Shown one piece after another: positions 1 through 9,445 of a stretch of 64,000 nucleotides of DNA. The translations under genes were made by a program, and so were the position numbers. The stretch lies in NCBI RefSeq assembly GCF_022346615.1, contig NZ_JAKRNS010000002.1, forward strand, positions 124,001 to 188,000, read 5' to 3'. The number at the start of each line of letters is the position of its first letter. Position 1 is the stretch's first letter. The notes below the pieces were generated by a model, which was not told the DNA's origin, made no database searches, and was given only the letters and a program-made list of their open reading frames with translations. Source of the stretch: Staphylococcus sp. ACRSN (lineage in GTDB: Bacteria > Bacillota > Bacilli > Staphylococcales > Staphylococcaceae).

Positions 1-1
1 A

Positions 2-1378
2 ACCTTTAAAGGAGATAATAAACTTCTTTTTGGGATTTTTTTAGGTGTAATAACTTTCTGGTTATTTGCATCATCATTAGTGAATATTGTACCTGATTTG
101 GAATCATCTTTTGATGCAAATTATGGGACAATCAATGTTGCAGTCAGTCTGACGTCCTTATTATGTGGACTATTTGTCGTGGGGGCAGGTGGCCTTGCAG
201 ATAGATATGGTCGAGTGAAAATGACATATATCGGTTTGATTTTAAGTGTTATAGGCTCATTGATGATCATTATTCCTGGTTTCACACCATTATTGGTTAT
301 AGGGAGAGCAGTTCAAGGTTTATCTGCTGCATTTATCATGCCATCAACACTAGCGATTATTAATGAATATTATATTGGTCGAGAACGTCAACGTGCTTTA
401 AGCTATTGGTCTATCGGTTCATGGGGAGGAACAGGTATATGTTCATTCTTTGGTGGAATCATGTCGACATTTATAGGTTGGAGATCAATTTTCATTATTT
501 CTATTATTGTCGCAATCTTAGCAATGTATTTAATCAAACATACACCAGAAACGAAGGGTGTACAAACTGAACTTTCAAAACGTGCAAAATTTGATTTCGG
601 TGGATTAGTTATTTTAATTATTTCTATGTTAAGTTTAAATTTAATTATTACTAAAACTGAAGATTATGGTCTCTTTTCAACGGCTATTATCTCCTTAATC
701 ATATTATTTATTATTTCCTTGATAGCATTTATATTGTTTGAGAATAAAATTAAAAATCCTTTAATTGATTTTAAACTATTTAAACACAAAGGTTACAGTG
801 GTGCAGTGGTTTCTAACTTCTTACTTAATGCTGTTGCAGGTACTTTAATAGTGGCGAATACTTATTTCCAATCGGGATTACATTTTAGTTCGTTCCAATC
901 TGGTGTAATGACAATAACTTATTTAATTGCAGTACTTGTCATGATTCGTGTAGGTGAAAAAATCCTTCAATCAGTGGGACCTAAACGTCCAATGTTAATT
1001 GGTGCAGCCCTTAATGCAGTGGGTATTGTTATGATTTCTCTGACATTTTTACCAACAGTACCTTATGTCATTATGTGTGTATTAGGCTATCTTGTATACG
1101 GAGTAGGTCTAGGATTATATGCTACGCCGTCAACAGACACAGCAGTATCTACTGCGCCTGAAGATAAAGTTGGTGTCGCTTCAGGAGTTTATAAAATGGC
1201 TTCTTCTTTAGGGAACTCATTTGGTGTTGCTATATCTGGTTCGTTATTTAGTGTAATGACTGCAGTATACAATATTCATGTTGGTGCAATGTATGGCTTA
1301 TTATTTAATGCTGTATTAGCGATTATTGCATTTATCGCAGTATACTTATTAGTACCTAAAAGTCAGTACAATAATTAA
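2..1378 (+). CDS. NorB/NorC-family multidrug efflux MFS transporter, 5' end outside window
   Basis: Drug:H+ antiporter of the 14-helix DHA2 type, in the cytoplasmic membrane. The reading frame is open from base 2 with no stop, so the true start lies upstream. A GTG at 80 is only an internal codon, because the residues before it (LLFGIFLGVITFWLFASSL) read as the first membrane helix. The A-type loop GGLADRYGRVK and the segment ALSYWSIGSWGG match what I recall of S. aureus NorB. Quinolone and dye export is known for NorB and NorC; the substrate here is inferred. Staphylococci carry several paralogues and I cannot assign which one this is. A strong terminator follows directly. Confidence 0.85.
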   Translation, partial: TFKGDNKLLFGIFLGVITFWLFASSLVNIVPDLESSFDANYGTINVAVSLTSLLCGLFVVGAGGLADRYGRVKMTYIGLILSVIGSLMIIIPGFTPLLVIGRAVQGLSAAFIMPSTLAIINEYYIGRERQRALSYWSIGSWGGTGICSFFGGIMSTFIGWRSIFIISIIVAILAMYLIKHTPETKGVQTELSKRAKFDFGGLVILIISMLSLNLIITKTEDYGLFSTAIISLIILFIISLIAFILFENKIKNPLIDFKLFKHKGYSGAVVSNFLLNAVAGTLIVANTYFQSGLHFSSFQSGVMTITYLIAVLVMIRVGEKILQSVGPKRPMLIGAALNAVGIVMISLTFLPTVPYVIMCVLGYLVYGVGLGLYATPSTDTAVSTAPEDKVGVASGVYKMASSLGNSFGVAISGSLFSVMTAVYNIHVGAMYGLLFNAVLAIIAFIAVYLLVPKSQYNN

Positions 1379-1403
1379 TACGAAATAGAAAATAATCGAA
1401 AAG

Positions 1404-1441
1404 GCTCGAATTAGACAATACGTTTAATTCGAGCTTTTTTT
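1404..1441 (+). terminator. Rho-independent terminator after the NorB-type gene
   Basis: A ten-base stem GCTCGAATTA / TAATTCGAGC with an eleven-base loop is followed by a T run. Confidence 0.9.
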
Positions 1442-1762
1442 GCTATATAAATAAAAAAATTGAATTTACATTTGAGCTTAACCTAACGACATGGATTACT
1501 AATGAATATGAAAAGGTGGTGCACAGTTTTTAAGAAATTCAATTGTGCATTGGCTAAGTATAATAGAATAATTGAATGAGATACATTGAGCAAACAATAA
1601 CAAAAAATTTGTGGTGATTTATGATAGAGATGTTAGTATACAGAAAAGGACTAGTCCATATTTTCATAATAAGTGTATATTTTCGAGTAAAAAGTTATAA
1701 TAAATTGCATATGAAAAATAATCCATATTATAATTTAATAAATGTATACAAGGGGGCTTTTT
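1442..1762. other. Intergenic region upstream of the rocB-like gene
   Basis: About 320 bases of AT-rich sequence. The only clear signals are at its right end: an AGGGGGC ribosome-binding site at 1751-1757 and an AT-rich stretch resembling a -10 region near 1730. I see no gene, riboswitch or repeat in it. Confidence 0.5.
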
Positions 1763-3361
1763 ATGAAGAAATTATTATGGCAAACCTCTGAAGATAGACA
1801 GGATTTGTTACTAAGACTCGTGAATCATCAAACGGTTACAAATACAGAAGGGGAACTTACTTTTTCGAGTTTTGTTAAACAATTATTATTACAGCTTAAT
1901 TATTTTCAATCCAATAAATCGCACATTTATTCAGCACAAACTGAGGATGATAAAGAAGCAATAATTGCATTTTATCAATCTCCAACTTCACAAAAGACAA
2001 TTACTTTAATTAGTCATTATGATACTGTTGGCGTGGAAGATTACAGTGTTTTTCAAAACGAATCAACAGATCCTGAAGCTTTAGCTGAAATTTTCAAACA
2101 ATATAATAATTACTTAAGTGATGAAGCAATCGAAGATTTAAATAATGAAACATATTTATTCGGTAGAGGAACAATGGATATGAAAGCAGGCTTGATGTTG
2201 CATTTATCATTAATAGAATTGGCAACAGTTGAAGCGTGGGATATTAATTTAATATTAATTACTGTGCCAGACGAAGAAGTGAATTCTTCTGGTATGCGTA
2301 AAGCCGTAGAAGTATTAGCACAACTGAAAGCACAATATAAGCTTGATATTCAGCTTCATTTAAATAGTGAACCAACCTTCCAACAAAGTGGTCAAGAAGC
2401 AGCACATTATATCTATTCTGGTTCAATTGGGAAAATTATGCCAGGTGTTTTATGTTATGGCAAAGAAACCCATGTAGGCAATCCCTTTGAAGGGGTTAGC
2501 TCTAATTATATGATGAGTTACATTAATCAAGCTATTGAATACAATACAGATTTTAAAGAAACTTTTGAGCATGAATCTACACCAGTGCCAGTATCGCTTA
2601 TGAGTAAAGACAACAAGGAAACATATGATGTGCAAACACCTTTTAGAACATATAGTTTATATAATTTATTTTTATTTAAAAAAATGCCTAATCAAGTATA
2701 TCGACAATTTATTGATACGGTCATCCATGCCGTGGAACATTGTGAAAATAATTTATTAAAAATTTTAGAAGCAGAAAACTTACCATTCGAAACAAAAATT
2801 AACGTATTAACATATGAACAACTACAAGATTATGCAATTCAACATTATGGTGAGTCAAAGGTAACCAATATCATTGACGAAGCAATCAAAAGTACAACTG
2901 AAATTTATTTACAAGGTGTTGTTGTTGTAGATGCACTTGTTCAATTATGCAAAGAGATCACACCAGCAGTAGTAACATTTTTTGCAACGCCTTATTATCC
3001 TGCAGTAAATGCATCAAATGATGAGGTTATCAATACGACGATTGACCATGTAAAGGAAACGCTGAAAGTTAAATATAATCGTAAAAGTCATCATATTCAT
3101 TATTTTAATGGAATTAGTGATTCAAGCTATTTAAAATTTGATGGAAACTTAGAGCAAATGAAAGTATATGAGCGTAACGCGCCTAATTTTAATCGGACAT
3201 ATACAATACCATTTAAAGATATTAAGGCGATCAGCGCACCTACATTATTATGTGGTCCAATTGGTAAGGATGCGCACAAAGTAAGCGAAAGACTACATAA
3301 AAGTAGTGCATTTGAAGAATTGCCAGTGCTATTAAAAGGAATCATACAACAATTTTTATAA
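1763..3361 (+). CDS. M20-family peptidase, RocB-like (arginine utilization protein type)
   Basis: Cytoplasmic zinc amidohydrolase/peptidase, 532 residues. Metal-site motifs of the M20 family are visible: SHYDT near residue 84, GRGTMDMKAG near 134 and PDEE near 168. The length and the central insertion resemble Bacillus RocB, which is linked to arginine catabolism though its reaction is not settled. I chose the ATG at 1763 because AGGGGGC lies 5 bases upstream; an in-frame ATG at 1742 precedes that site and is unlikely. It is a single-gene unit with no Roc pathway genes beside it, so an arginine role is an inference from the family. Confidence 0.8.
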   Translation: MKKLLWQTSEDRQDLLLRLVNHQTVTNTEGELTFSSFVKQLLLQLNYFQSNKSHIYSAQTEDDKEAIIAFYQSPTSQKTITLISHYDTVGVEDYSVFQNESTDPEALAEIFKQYNNYLSDEAIEDLNNETYLFGRGTMDMKAGLMLHLSLIELATVEAWDINLILITVPDEEVNSSGMRKAVEVLAQLKAQYKLDIQLHLNSEPTFQQSGQEAAHYIYSGSIGKIMPGVLCYGKETHVGNPFEGVSSNYMMSYINQAIEYNTDFKETFEHESTPVPVSLMSKDNKETYDVQTPFRTYSLYNLFLFKKMPNQVYRQFIDTVIHAVEHCENNLLKILEAENLPFETKINVLTYEQLQDYAIQHYGESKVTNIIDEAIKSTTEIYLQGVVVVDALVQLCKEITPAVVTFFATPYYPAVNASNDEVINTTIDHVKETLKVKYNRKSHHIHYFNGISDSSYLKFDGNLEQMKVYERNAPNFNRTYTIPFKDIKAISAPTLLCGPIGKDAHKVSERLHKSSAFEELPVLLKGIIQQFL

Positions 3362-3472
3362 TTAGATTTTTAAAATTTATTGTGCATGGAATCGTATTGA
3401 AACGGGTATTAACATGAAGTACAATATCTTCGTCTTTGAAGCAAATGCAAGGAAAAATGGGGTGGTTGCAAA

Positions 3473-3913
3473 ATGTTAGAAGCATATAAGGATTTTTGGA
3501 GAAGGTATGTTGATTTTAAAGGGAAGTCAAATCGCGTAGCGTTTTGGACCCCTGTATTAATACATATTATAGTAATATTCTTGGTAGCTTTAATTGGAAT
3601 AATTAGTTTTATCAGTGGTGGCTTTATTATTAGTGTTATACTTTCAGCAATAATTGGTATTTTTGGTTTAGCAATGATTGTTCCAATGATAGCAGTAACA
3701 ATGAGACGATTTTATGATGCAGGTAGGAAGCGTATCACAGCAATTATCTTAATTATATTTTCAATAGTTATCAATATCTTATTTGATATTATTCAAGTCA
3801 ATAGTATTGCAATTTTCTTGAATATAATTGAGTTAATAAGTACGATTATACTCATTTATATAACGTTACTTCCTTCTAAACATGTAGCAGAAGAAGATTT
3901 AAAATGGCTATAG
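3473..3913 (+). CDS. DUF805 family membrane protein
   Basis: Small integral membrane protein of 146 residues. It opens with MLEAYKDFWRRYVDFKGKSNR, the amphipathic start typical of DUF805, followed by about four hydrophobic segments and the motif MRRFYDAGRK between helices. No function is known for the family. It stands alone, 110 bases after the M20 peptidase, and is followed by its own terminator. Confidence 0.8.
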   Translation: MLEAYKDFWRRYVDFKGKSNRVAFWTPVLIHIIVIFLVALIGIISFISGGFIISVILSAIIGIFGLAMIVPMIAVTMRRFYDAGRKRITAIILIIFSIVINILFDIIQVNSIAIFLNIIELISTIILIYITLLPSKHVAEEDLKWL

Positions 3914-3945
3914 TATGTATAATCTATTAAAGTAATATATTATTT

Positions 3946-3990
3946 TCCCTTTTACTTAAATTTAATACGAGAGTAAAAGGGATTTTTCTT
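3946..3990 (+). terminator. Terminator after the DUF805 gene
   Basis: The stem CCCTTTTAC / GTAAAAGGG is followed by ATTTTTCTTTTT. Confidence 0.85.
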
Positions 3991-4019
3991 TTTAATTATA
4001 TAAAAATGGGTGATATAGA

Positions 4020-4661
4020 ATGAAAGTGTTAGTCACGGGTTTTGATTCGTTCGGGAAAGAAACTTTAAATCCTTCTTGGGAAGCGATTAAGTTATTACCT
4101 GATAATATTGGTGAGCATAGAATCGAAAAGTTGAAATTACCAACTGTTTTCCATAAATCTCAAACGTTGATTGAGTCTAAATTACAAAGTGATGTCTATC
4201 ACATTGTGTTATCAGTAGGACAAGCTGGAGGCAGATTCGAAATAACTCCAGAACGTGTAGGCATTAATATCGATGATGCAAGTATCGCTGATAACGAAGG
4301 ACAGCAACCAATTGATAAGATTATTCAAATGGATGGCGCGTCTGCGTATTTTTCTAATTTACCTGTAAAGCGAATGACTGAAGCGATGAAATCAAAAGGT
4401 ATACCTGCATCCTTGTCTAATACGGCAGGTACGTTTGTTTGCAATCACGTTTTGTATCAGTTGGGTTATTTGCAAGATAAAAAATTTCCTAACCTAAAAT
4501 TTGGCTTTATTCATGTTCCATTTATTCCAAAACAGGTCATAAATAAAGTGAATGAGCCGTCAATGTCACTTAATACAATCGTCAAGGGATTAACCGTAGC
4601 CATTGAAGCGGCATTGGTATTATCTGAAGATATTCATATTTCATTAGGAAAAATAAATTAA
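4020..4661 (+). CDS. pcp: Pyrrolidone-carboxylate peptidase (pyroglutamyl peptidase I)
   Basis: Cytosolic cysteine peptidase of family C15 that removes N-terminal pyroglutamate from peptides. The catalytic triad can be seen as Glu78 in ITPERVGIN, Cys141 in TAGTFVCNH and His165 in GFIHVPFIP. The length of 213 residues is normal for the family. The ATG follows a GGGTGA ribosome-binding site. It is monocistronic, and a strong two-way hairpin separates it from the convergent acetyltransferase gene. Confidence 0.95.
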   Translation: MKVLVTGFDSFGKETLNPSWEAIKLLPDNIGEHRIEKLKLPTVFHKSQTLIESKLQSDVYHIVLSVGQAGGRFEITPERVGINIDDASIADNEGQQPIDKIIQMDGASAYFSNLPVKRMTEAMKSKGIPASLSNTAGTFVCNHVLYQLGYLQDKKFPNLKFGFIHVPFIPKQVINKVNEPSMSLNTIVKGLTVAIEAALVLSEDIHISLGKIN

Positions 4662-4674
4662 TATAGTTAAAAGA

Positions 4675-4715
4675 AAAAGCGATTAGGAAATTTGTAAACG
4701 TCCTAATCGCTTTTA
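4675..4715. terminator. Bidirectional terminator between pcp and the GNAT gene
   Basis: AAAAGCGATTAGGA pairs with TCCTAATCGCTTTT. There are A and T runs on both sides, so it can serve both convergent genes. Confidence 0.9.
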
Positions 4716-4718
4716 TAT

Positions 4719-5219
4719 TTAATTATCGTGCTCTTGTCTTATATAATTCATTTGTATCTCGTTATACATTTTACCAAAGTATATTGGTTGACGTGCGTCG
4801 GTTTTTTTAAAGCCTATTTGTTCATAGAAGTGTATAGCATTATCGTTCTCTTCAACCACCCACAGTGTAACATTATCTGGAAATGAAAGTTCAAGGGCGC
4901 GTTGAGTTAAAGCAAACCCAATCATTTGGTGTTGATAATCTTCCAATAGATAGAGTGCAAATATTTCACTCCAGTCGTCTGTTGAAGTTGGGTGATCAAC
5001 CTTACCATATGAAATAAAGCCCACGACCTCATTATCTACTACAGCAACTAAAGTAGGTACATCATGTCGTGTGGATTTTTTAATAAATTGTTCCTTGTCG
5101 AGGTTTTTTAGGTAATCATTTACTGAAATATCGTTATAAGTTTCCAACCAACTTTCGTAATGGACAATGGCTTTACCTTGTTTATCAACTTCTGTTAAAG
5201 GTCTAATTGTAAATTCCAT
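4719..5219 (-). CDS. GNAT-family N-acetyltransferase
   Basis: Acetyl-CoA-dependent transferase of 166 residues with unknown substrate. The fold is recognizable from the N-terminal MEFTIRPLTEVDK, the central strand EIFALYLLEDYQHQMIGFAL (the acetyl-CoA loop of the family, with a degenerate Q-x-x-G-x-A) and the C-terminal NDNAIHFYEQIGFKKTD. The start codon follows an AAGGGGG ribosome-binding site. It is a single gene, convergent with pcp. Confidence 0.85.
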   Translation of the reverse strand: MEFTIRPLTEVDKQGKAIVHYESWLETYNDISVNDYLKNLDKEQFIKKSTRHDVPTLVAVVDNEVVGFISYGKVDHPTSTDDWSEIFALYLLEDYQHQMIGFALTQRALELSFPDNVTLWVVEENDNAIHFYEQIGFKKTDARQPIYFGKMYNEIQMNYIRQEHDN

Positions 5220-5338
5220 ACAATACCCCCTTACTTTATAAATTGTTTACATTATAGCACCAATAAATTAAAAAAAGAAACTATTAAATTTATTTAGAAA
5301 TTTATTTATGTTTTAATCTGTATGTTACTGTTGCTTTA

Positions 5339-6145
5339 TTATTCTGGTGTTTGTATTAGTTCATTTTTTAATAAACTTGCTTCAATTTGGGCCTTTTGAC
5401 GATAATATTTATGTGCGAAATGCATTTGTATAATCAAAAATATACCGCCTACTGTCCAGTATAAACCTAAAGCTGCTGCAGAGTGTAATGAAATATAAGT
5501 GATGAAGATAGGTGATAATACCATTAAAACATAGTAACTTGTTCTTTGATCTTTAGGGTAATGTCTTGAATTTACTAAGGGTTGGAAGAAATATACGATT
5601 GCCGCAATGAGAGAAATCCATAAATTAGGTTCTGTTAAATTAAACCAAAGGAAGTGAGGGTAACGATCAATACCATCACTACTTGGATATTTCAATGTGA
5701 TGATCAAACCATATAAGATAGGTAGTTGGATTAATATAGGTAGACAGCCAATCATATTTTTATATGGGTTGATATCGTATTTTTTATATAAATTAACCAG
5801 GTCCTGATTATACTTCGATTTATCCTCTTGTGATTTTGCGTCTTTGATATGTTTTCTTAAATGATCAATTTCTGGCTTAACGACTTTTGTTTTTTCACGT
5901 ATCATATGCATATTTTTAACTTGCATAACCATAAATGGTAATAGAATTAACCTGATGATAACCACAATCGTAATAATTGCTAGTCCATAGTTTTCACCAT
6001 ATAAATGGCCTAGACTATGCAATAACCAGTCAATTGGTTTTACAAAAATTAGATTAAATAAACTTTGATGTTGCTGATTGTCTGAATTATCGCAAGCTGT
6101 TAATAAAATAGGAATGAATAACAAAATAAACCATCTACGCTGCAT
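5339..6145 (-). CDS. yidC2: Second YidC/Oxa1-type membrane protein insertase (lipoprotein)
   Basis: Inserts and folds proteins in the cytoplasmic membrane, alone or with SecYEG. The 268-residue protein begins with a lipoprotein signal (lipobox LTAC, Cys18). It has about five membrane segments and the conserved features NYGLAIITIVVIIRLILLPF, the positively charged hairpin after the first core helix, and NMIGCLPILIQLPILYGL. It lacks the long basic tail of the main staphylococcal YidC as I recall it (about 290 residues), so it reads as the shorter paralogue. S. aureus is usually described with one copy, so this second copy is a species clue. A GGAGG site precedes the ATG. See the possible leader ORF just upstream. 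Confidence 0.88.
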   Translation of the reverse strand: MQRRWFILLFIPILLTACDNSDNQQHQSLFNLIFVKPIDWLLHSLGHLYGENYGLAIITIVVIIRLILLPFMVMQVKNMHMIREKTKVVKPEIDHLRKHIKDAKSQEDKSKYNQDLVNLYKKYDINPYKNMIGCLPILIQLPILYGLIITLKYPSSDGIDRYPHFLWFNLTEPNLWISLIAAIVYFFQPLVNSRHYPKDQRTSYYVLMVLSPIFITYISLHSAAALGLYWTVGGIFLIIQMHFAHKYYRQKAQIEASLLKNELIQTPE

Positions 6146-6162
6146 TCAAAGTGTCCTCCAAA

Positions 6163-6216
6163 TTATATTTTTTCAAATATAACTTTAACACAATTAAATC
6201 TTTTGATTAAGTACAT
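6163..6216 (-). other. Possible 17-codon leader ORF before yidC2
   Basis: An ATG at 6216 opens a 17-codon frame (MYLIKRFNCVKVIFEKI) whose stop lies 2-3 bases before the GGAGG site of yidC2. A weak AGGT lies 9 bases upstream of the ATG. In B. subtilis the second insertase YqjG is controlled by the leader peptide MifM, which is much longer and unlike this one. This frame could be chance. Confidence 0.2.
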
Positions 6217-6301
6217 TTAATATATACCTATTTTGGTTTGTTTTTTTGAATAACCGGAAATTATTTCGTTATTAAATCATTTTTTAAGAAAAATACTACA
6301 T

Positions 6302-6336
6302 AAAAAAGCCTGGGGTATTATTATCATACCTCAGGC
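6302..6336 (-). terminator. Terminator after the Na+/H+ antiporter gene
   Basis: On the minus strand the stem GCCTGAGGTAT / ATACCCCAGGC is followed by six T residues. Confidence 0.85.
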
Positions 6337-6387
6337 TATATTAATGTTTTTTGAAAATTGATTTTGCTTTAACTATTGCAAGTAAAA

Positions 6388-8418
6388 TTATTGAGATTCG
6401 TTTGCAAATACAATTTCGTTATAGTTTATATTTTCTCTTATTTGTGCTGCTATAGTTGCATCTATTTGGTTATTATTGATAAGTTCATCTAAATAATATC
6501 TCTGTAAATATAAACTTTCTAATTTTAATGGTTGAACAGTTGCAACGACTGGATAGTTATTACGCTTATTTTGTCTACGACGGATTGTGCGTAAACGTGT
6601 ATAGTATTGATTTAATACGATACTAACTTCCAATATATTGTCTTTATTTTGCTCAGCTTTCAATGCTAAGGTCACATGATGATGAACAATGCGCATTACC
6701 TTTTGTACTTCTAGGAAGCTTGTTTTGAATTGATCTAATTGTGATTGATCAATACTACGTTTTGCTCTAATACGTAATATTAGCATTTTGAAAAATACTT
6801 TTAATTTTTGGACTGCAGTGGCCTCTTTATATTGCCTAGATGATTCTAAAGCAGAACGATAGTTGAGTATTGTTTGCCTGTCTATTTTATTAGATTCAAT
6901 TAATTTTTCTAATACTTCAGTTTCTTTTTCGCTTGCAAGGAGCTCTAATCGTTTAACTTCTTTTGTATTTTTACTCTCAGGTGTCATCTGTAGTAAGAAA
7001 AAGAGTTCATCAAAATATTCTGAGATGAGAGAATTACAGTTTACAGATTTGTCTTCTTTGGAGCGCTGTTTTAAATTACTAATCACATTCTCGATGATGT
7101 AAGTCTTAGCTGCAGCATAAGACATTGATTTAGATTCAATACGTTTTTCTGATGGTGTGATTAATGGCAAAATAATTTGTGCAAGAATTAAACTGATCAA
7201 CACCATTAGGGATGCAATAAATAATAAATCATTTTTAAATTCAAACTTTTGATTTGCCAAAAGTAAGGACGGCAAGGTTAAAGCCATGGATAATGAAATG
7301 GTACCGTGAATGCCACACATCGTCATAATAAAAGCATAGTGTAATCGCTTAGGTGGCGCTTCTTCTTGGTCATCTAAATAGGATTGGATATTGTTTGGGT
7401 AATAGAATGATTTAAATAAAATATAAACCCAAATAAATCGAAATACATAAATGGCAAGTGCAATCATCAATGTAGTAATAATTAAAAATTTAATGTTTTC
7501 TGGTTCCTTACTTACAATTTCTCCAACGACATTTGGAACAATAAAGCCAAGTACAACAAAAACAAATCCATTTAATGCATAACTTAATGTGTTCCATATT
7601 TGATTGTAGTTCATTTGTAATTCAGTTTGTGCTCGAATTAAACGCTCTCTTTCAAACCCATGTAGTAAACCAGCAATAACAACCGCTATAATACCTGATG
7701 CATGTACTTCTTCTGCTAATAAATAAACAGCAAAGGGTGTTAAAAGTTGAATGAAAATCATTGTATTACTATCTTTTAAACCTTTGTGCATCGATAAGAA
7801 AATACGCAATCGTACAATAACAAAGCCGAAGATAATGCCTATTAATACACCTAATATTGTAGAGATGATGAATTGTTCTATAGCATCAAAAGCAGAAAAA
7901 GCACCAGTAACTAAAGCAGCGACCGCTATTTTAAATGATATAATACCTGCTGCATCATTAAGTAACGATTCTCCTTCTAAAATTGATATCGCACCTTTAG
8001 GTAATACTTTGCCTTTAGTAATGGCTTGTACAGCAACAGCATCTGTTGGACAGAGAATTGCTGCAATAGCAAATGCAGCTGGCATTGGTAAATCTGCCCA
8101 AATCCAATGAATGAAGTATCCAACACCTATAACTGTTGTGAATACTAAGCCCATTGCCATTAAAATGATTGGTTTACGATACTCCAATAATTTGGTTCTA
8201 GATACGTGTGCACCTTCAACAAATAACAGTGGTGCAATAACTGCCATCATAAACACTTCAGAATCAAATTGAAAATGTACGGGTATAGGTAGTATGTATA
8301 ATCCCACACCTAAAGCAATTTGAATAAATGCTGTAGGTATTTTGGGATATCTATTATGTATGATTGAGCTGATTACAACAGCCACAATAAATATTAGAAA
8401 TGCTTCTAGTAAAATCAT
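6388..8418 (-). CDS. CPA1-type Na+/H+ (monovalent cation:proton) antiporter
   Basis: Exchanges Na+ or K+ for protons across the cytoplasmic membrane. There are about twelve helices in the first 420 residues with the family core ILCPTDAVAVQAI and EGESLLNDAAGII, where the paired acidic residues bind cations. A cytoplasmic tail of roughly 250 residues rich in charged helices follows, as in the NhaP/YjcE group. I take the ATG at 8418, giving 676 residues, because AAGGATGG lies just upstream. An ATG at 8427 overlaps that site. The gene is divergent from the phosphoesterase gene and carries its own terminator, so it is likely monocistronic. Ion specificity is not predictable. Confidence 0.88.
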   Translation of the reverse strand: MILLEAFLIFIVAVVISSIIHNRYPKIPTAFIQIALGVGLYILPIPVHFQFDSEVFMMAVIAPLLFVEGAHVSRTKLLEYRKPIILMAMGLVFTTVIGVGYFIHWIWADLPMPAAFAIAAILCPTDAVAVQAITKGKVLPKGAISILEGESLLNDAAGIISFKIAVAALVTGAFSAFDAIEQFIISTILGVLIGIIFGFVIVRLRIFLSMHKGLKDSNTMIFIQLLTPFAVYLLAEEVHASGIIAVVIAGLLHGFERERLIRAQTELQMNYNQIWNTLSYALNGFVFVVLGFIVPNVVGEIVSKEPENIKFLIITTLMIALAIYVFRFIWVYILFKSFYYPNNIQSYLDDQEEAPPKRLHYAFIMTMCGIHGTISLSMALTLPSLLLANQKFEFKNDLLFIASLMVLISLILAQIILPLITPSEKRIESKSMSYAAAKTYIIENVISNLKQRSKEDKSVNCNSLISEYFDELFFLLQMTPESKNTKEVKRLELLASEKETEVLEKLIESNKIDRQTILNYRSALESSRQYKEATAVQKLKVFFKMLILRIRAKRSIDQSQLDQFKTSFLEVQKVMRIVHHHVTLALKAEQNKDNILEVSIVLNQYYTRLRTIRRRQNKRNNYPVVATVQPLKLESLYLQRYYLDELINNNQIDATIAAQIRENINYNEIVFANESQ

Positions 8419-8610
8419 GATATCCATCCTTAATCTATTTTATTGTTATAAATTTTACCATTTTTTTATAAATATAGGTAATGAAAATATTTTGAGATTA
8501 CTTGTTATTAGCATACTTGGAGGCCTATTTTTCATGAGTTAAATAGTTATAAATAATAAAACGGCTATGGCATAATAGATGTGTTAAAAATTAAAGGAAA
8601 GTGATAAATA

Positions 8611-9420
8611 ATGAATATTGGAGTTATTTCTGATTTACATGTAGATCGTCATCAAACATTAAAACCTAACGATTATTTAACTGTCTTATTAAATTTGATT
8701 AATGAAAAAAATATTGAACTCTTATTAATTGCTGGAGATATATCAAATAGTTATAAATTAACTGCTCAATTTATTAATGATATAGAACGTGAATCAGGGA
8801 AAAAGGTTTTATTTATTCCGGGGAACCATGATTATTGGACGACTGACAATGATGCAAGTTCTGTTGAAATTTTAGAATTTTATATGAATATGAAACAATG
8901 CTTGATTGGTAAACCATATGTGATAAATGGTGACTGGGCAATTGTAGGCAATACAGGATGGTATGATTACACTTATGCTGATCCTAAGTTCTCATTAGAA
9001 AAAATAGAAAAAAGAAAATATTATGGTGCGACATGGCAAGATAAAGTGAAAATTGATTGGTCAATTGAAGATAGGAAGTTATCCATGATTGCGGCTCAAC
9101 AAACAATAAAAGATATCGAACAAGTAAAAGATAAGAAAGTAATACTAATGACGCATATTGTTACACATCCCAAGTTTGCAGTACCAACACCACATCGACT
9201 ATTTGATTATTTTAATGCATTTATAGGTACGTCTGATTTTAATCGTATCTATCAAAACTATAATGTTCAATATAGTATTATGGGGCACGTACATTTTAGA
9301 AATGCATTTAATGAACAAGGCGTAGCCTATATCTGCCCATGTTTAGGCTATCAACGAGAATGGCGAACTGCTGAAATCGAAAATGAAATGAGACATGCAT
9401 TATATCAGTTCGCCATTTAA
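8611..9420 (+). CDS. Calcineurin-like metallophosphoesterase
   Basis: Dinuclear-metal phosphoesterase, cytoplasmic, 269 residues. All the metal-binding blocks are present in order: DLHVDRH at the N-terminus, GDIS near residue 43, GNHDYW near 72, MTHIV near 180 and GHVHFR near 225. The physiological substrate is unknown. AAAGGAAAG precedes the ATG. It is convergent with the next gene, with only about 25 bases between the stop codons. Confidence 0.88.
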   Translation: MNIGVISDLHVDRHQTLKPNDYLTVLLNLINEKNIELLLIAGDISNSYKLTAQFINDIERESGKKVLFIPGNHDYWTTDNDASSVEILEFYMNMKQCLIGKPYVINGDWAIVGNTGWYDYTYADPKFSLEKIEKRKYYGATWQDKVKIDWSIEDRKLSMIAAQQTIKDIEQVKDKKVILMTHIVTHPKFAVPTPHRLFDYFNAFIGTSDFNRIYQNYNVQYSIMGHVHFRNAFNEQGVAYICPCLGYQREWRTAEIENEMRHALYQFAI

Positions 9421-9445
9421 ACTTTAACTACATTATATAATAAAC

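Noticed and set aside
7751..8110. Open frame antisense to the Na+/H+ antiporter gene
   Set aside because: Shadow of a hydrophobic membrane protein gene. It has no ribosome-binding site, and the antiporter motifs on the other strand are unambiguous.
8342..8542. 66-codon plus-strand frame overlapping the antiporter start
   Set aside because: It overlaps the antiporter coding region and promoter, has no ribosome-binding site and no recognizable composition.
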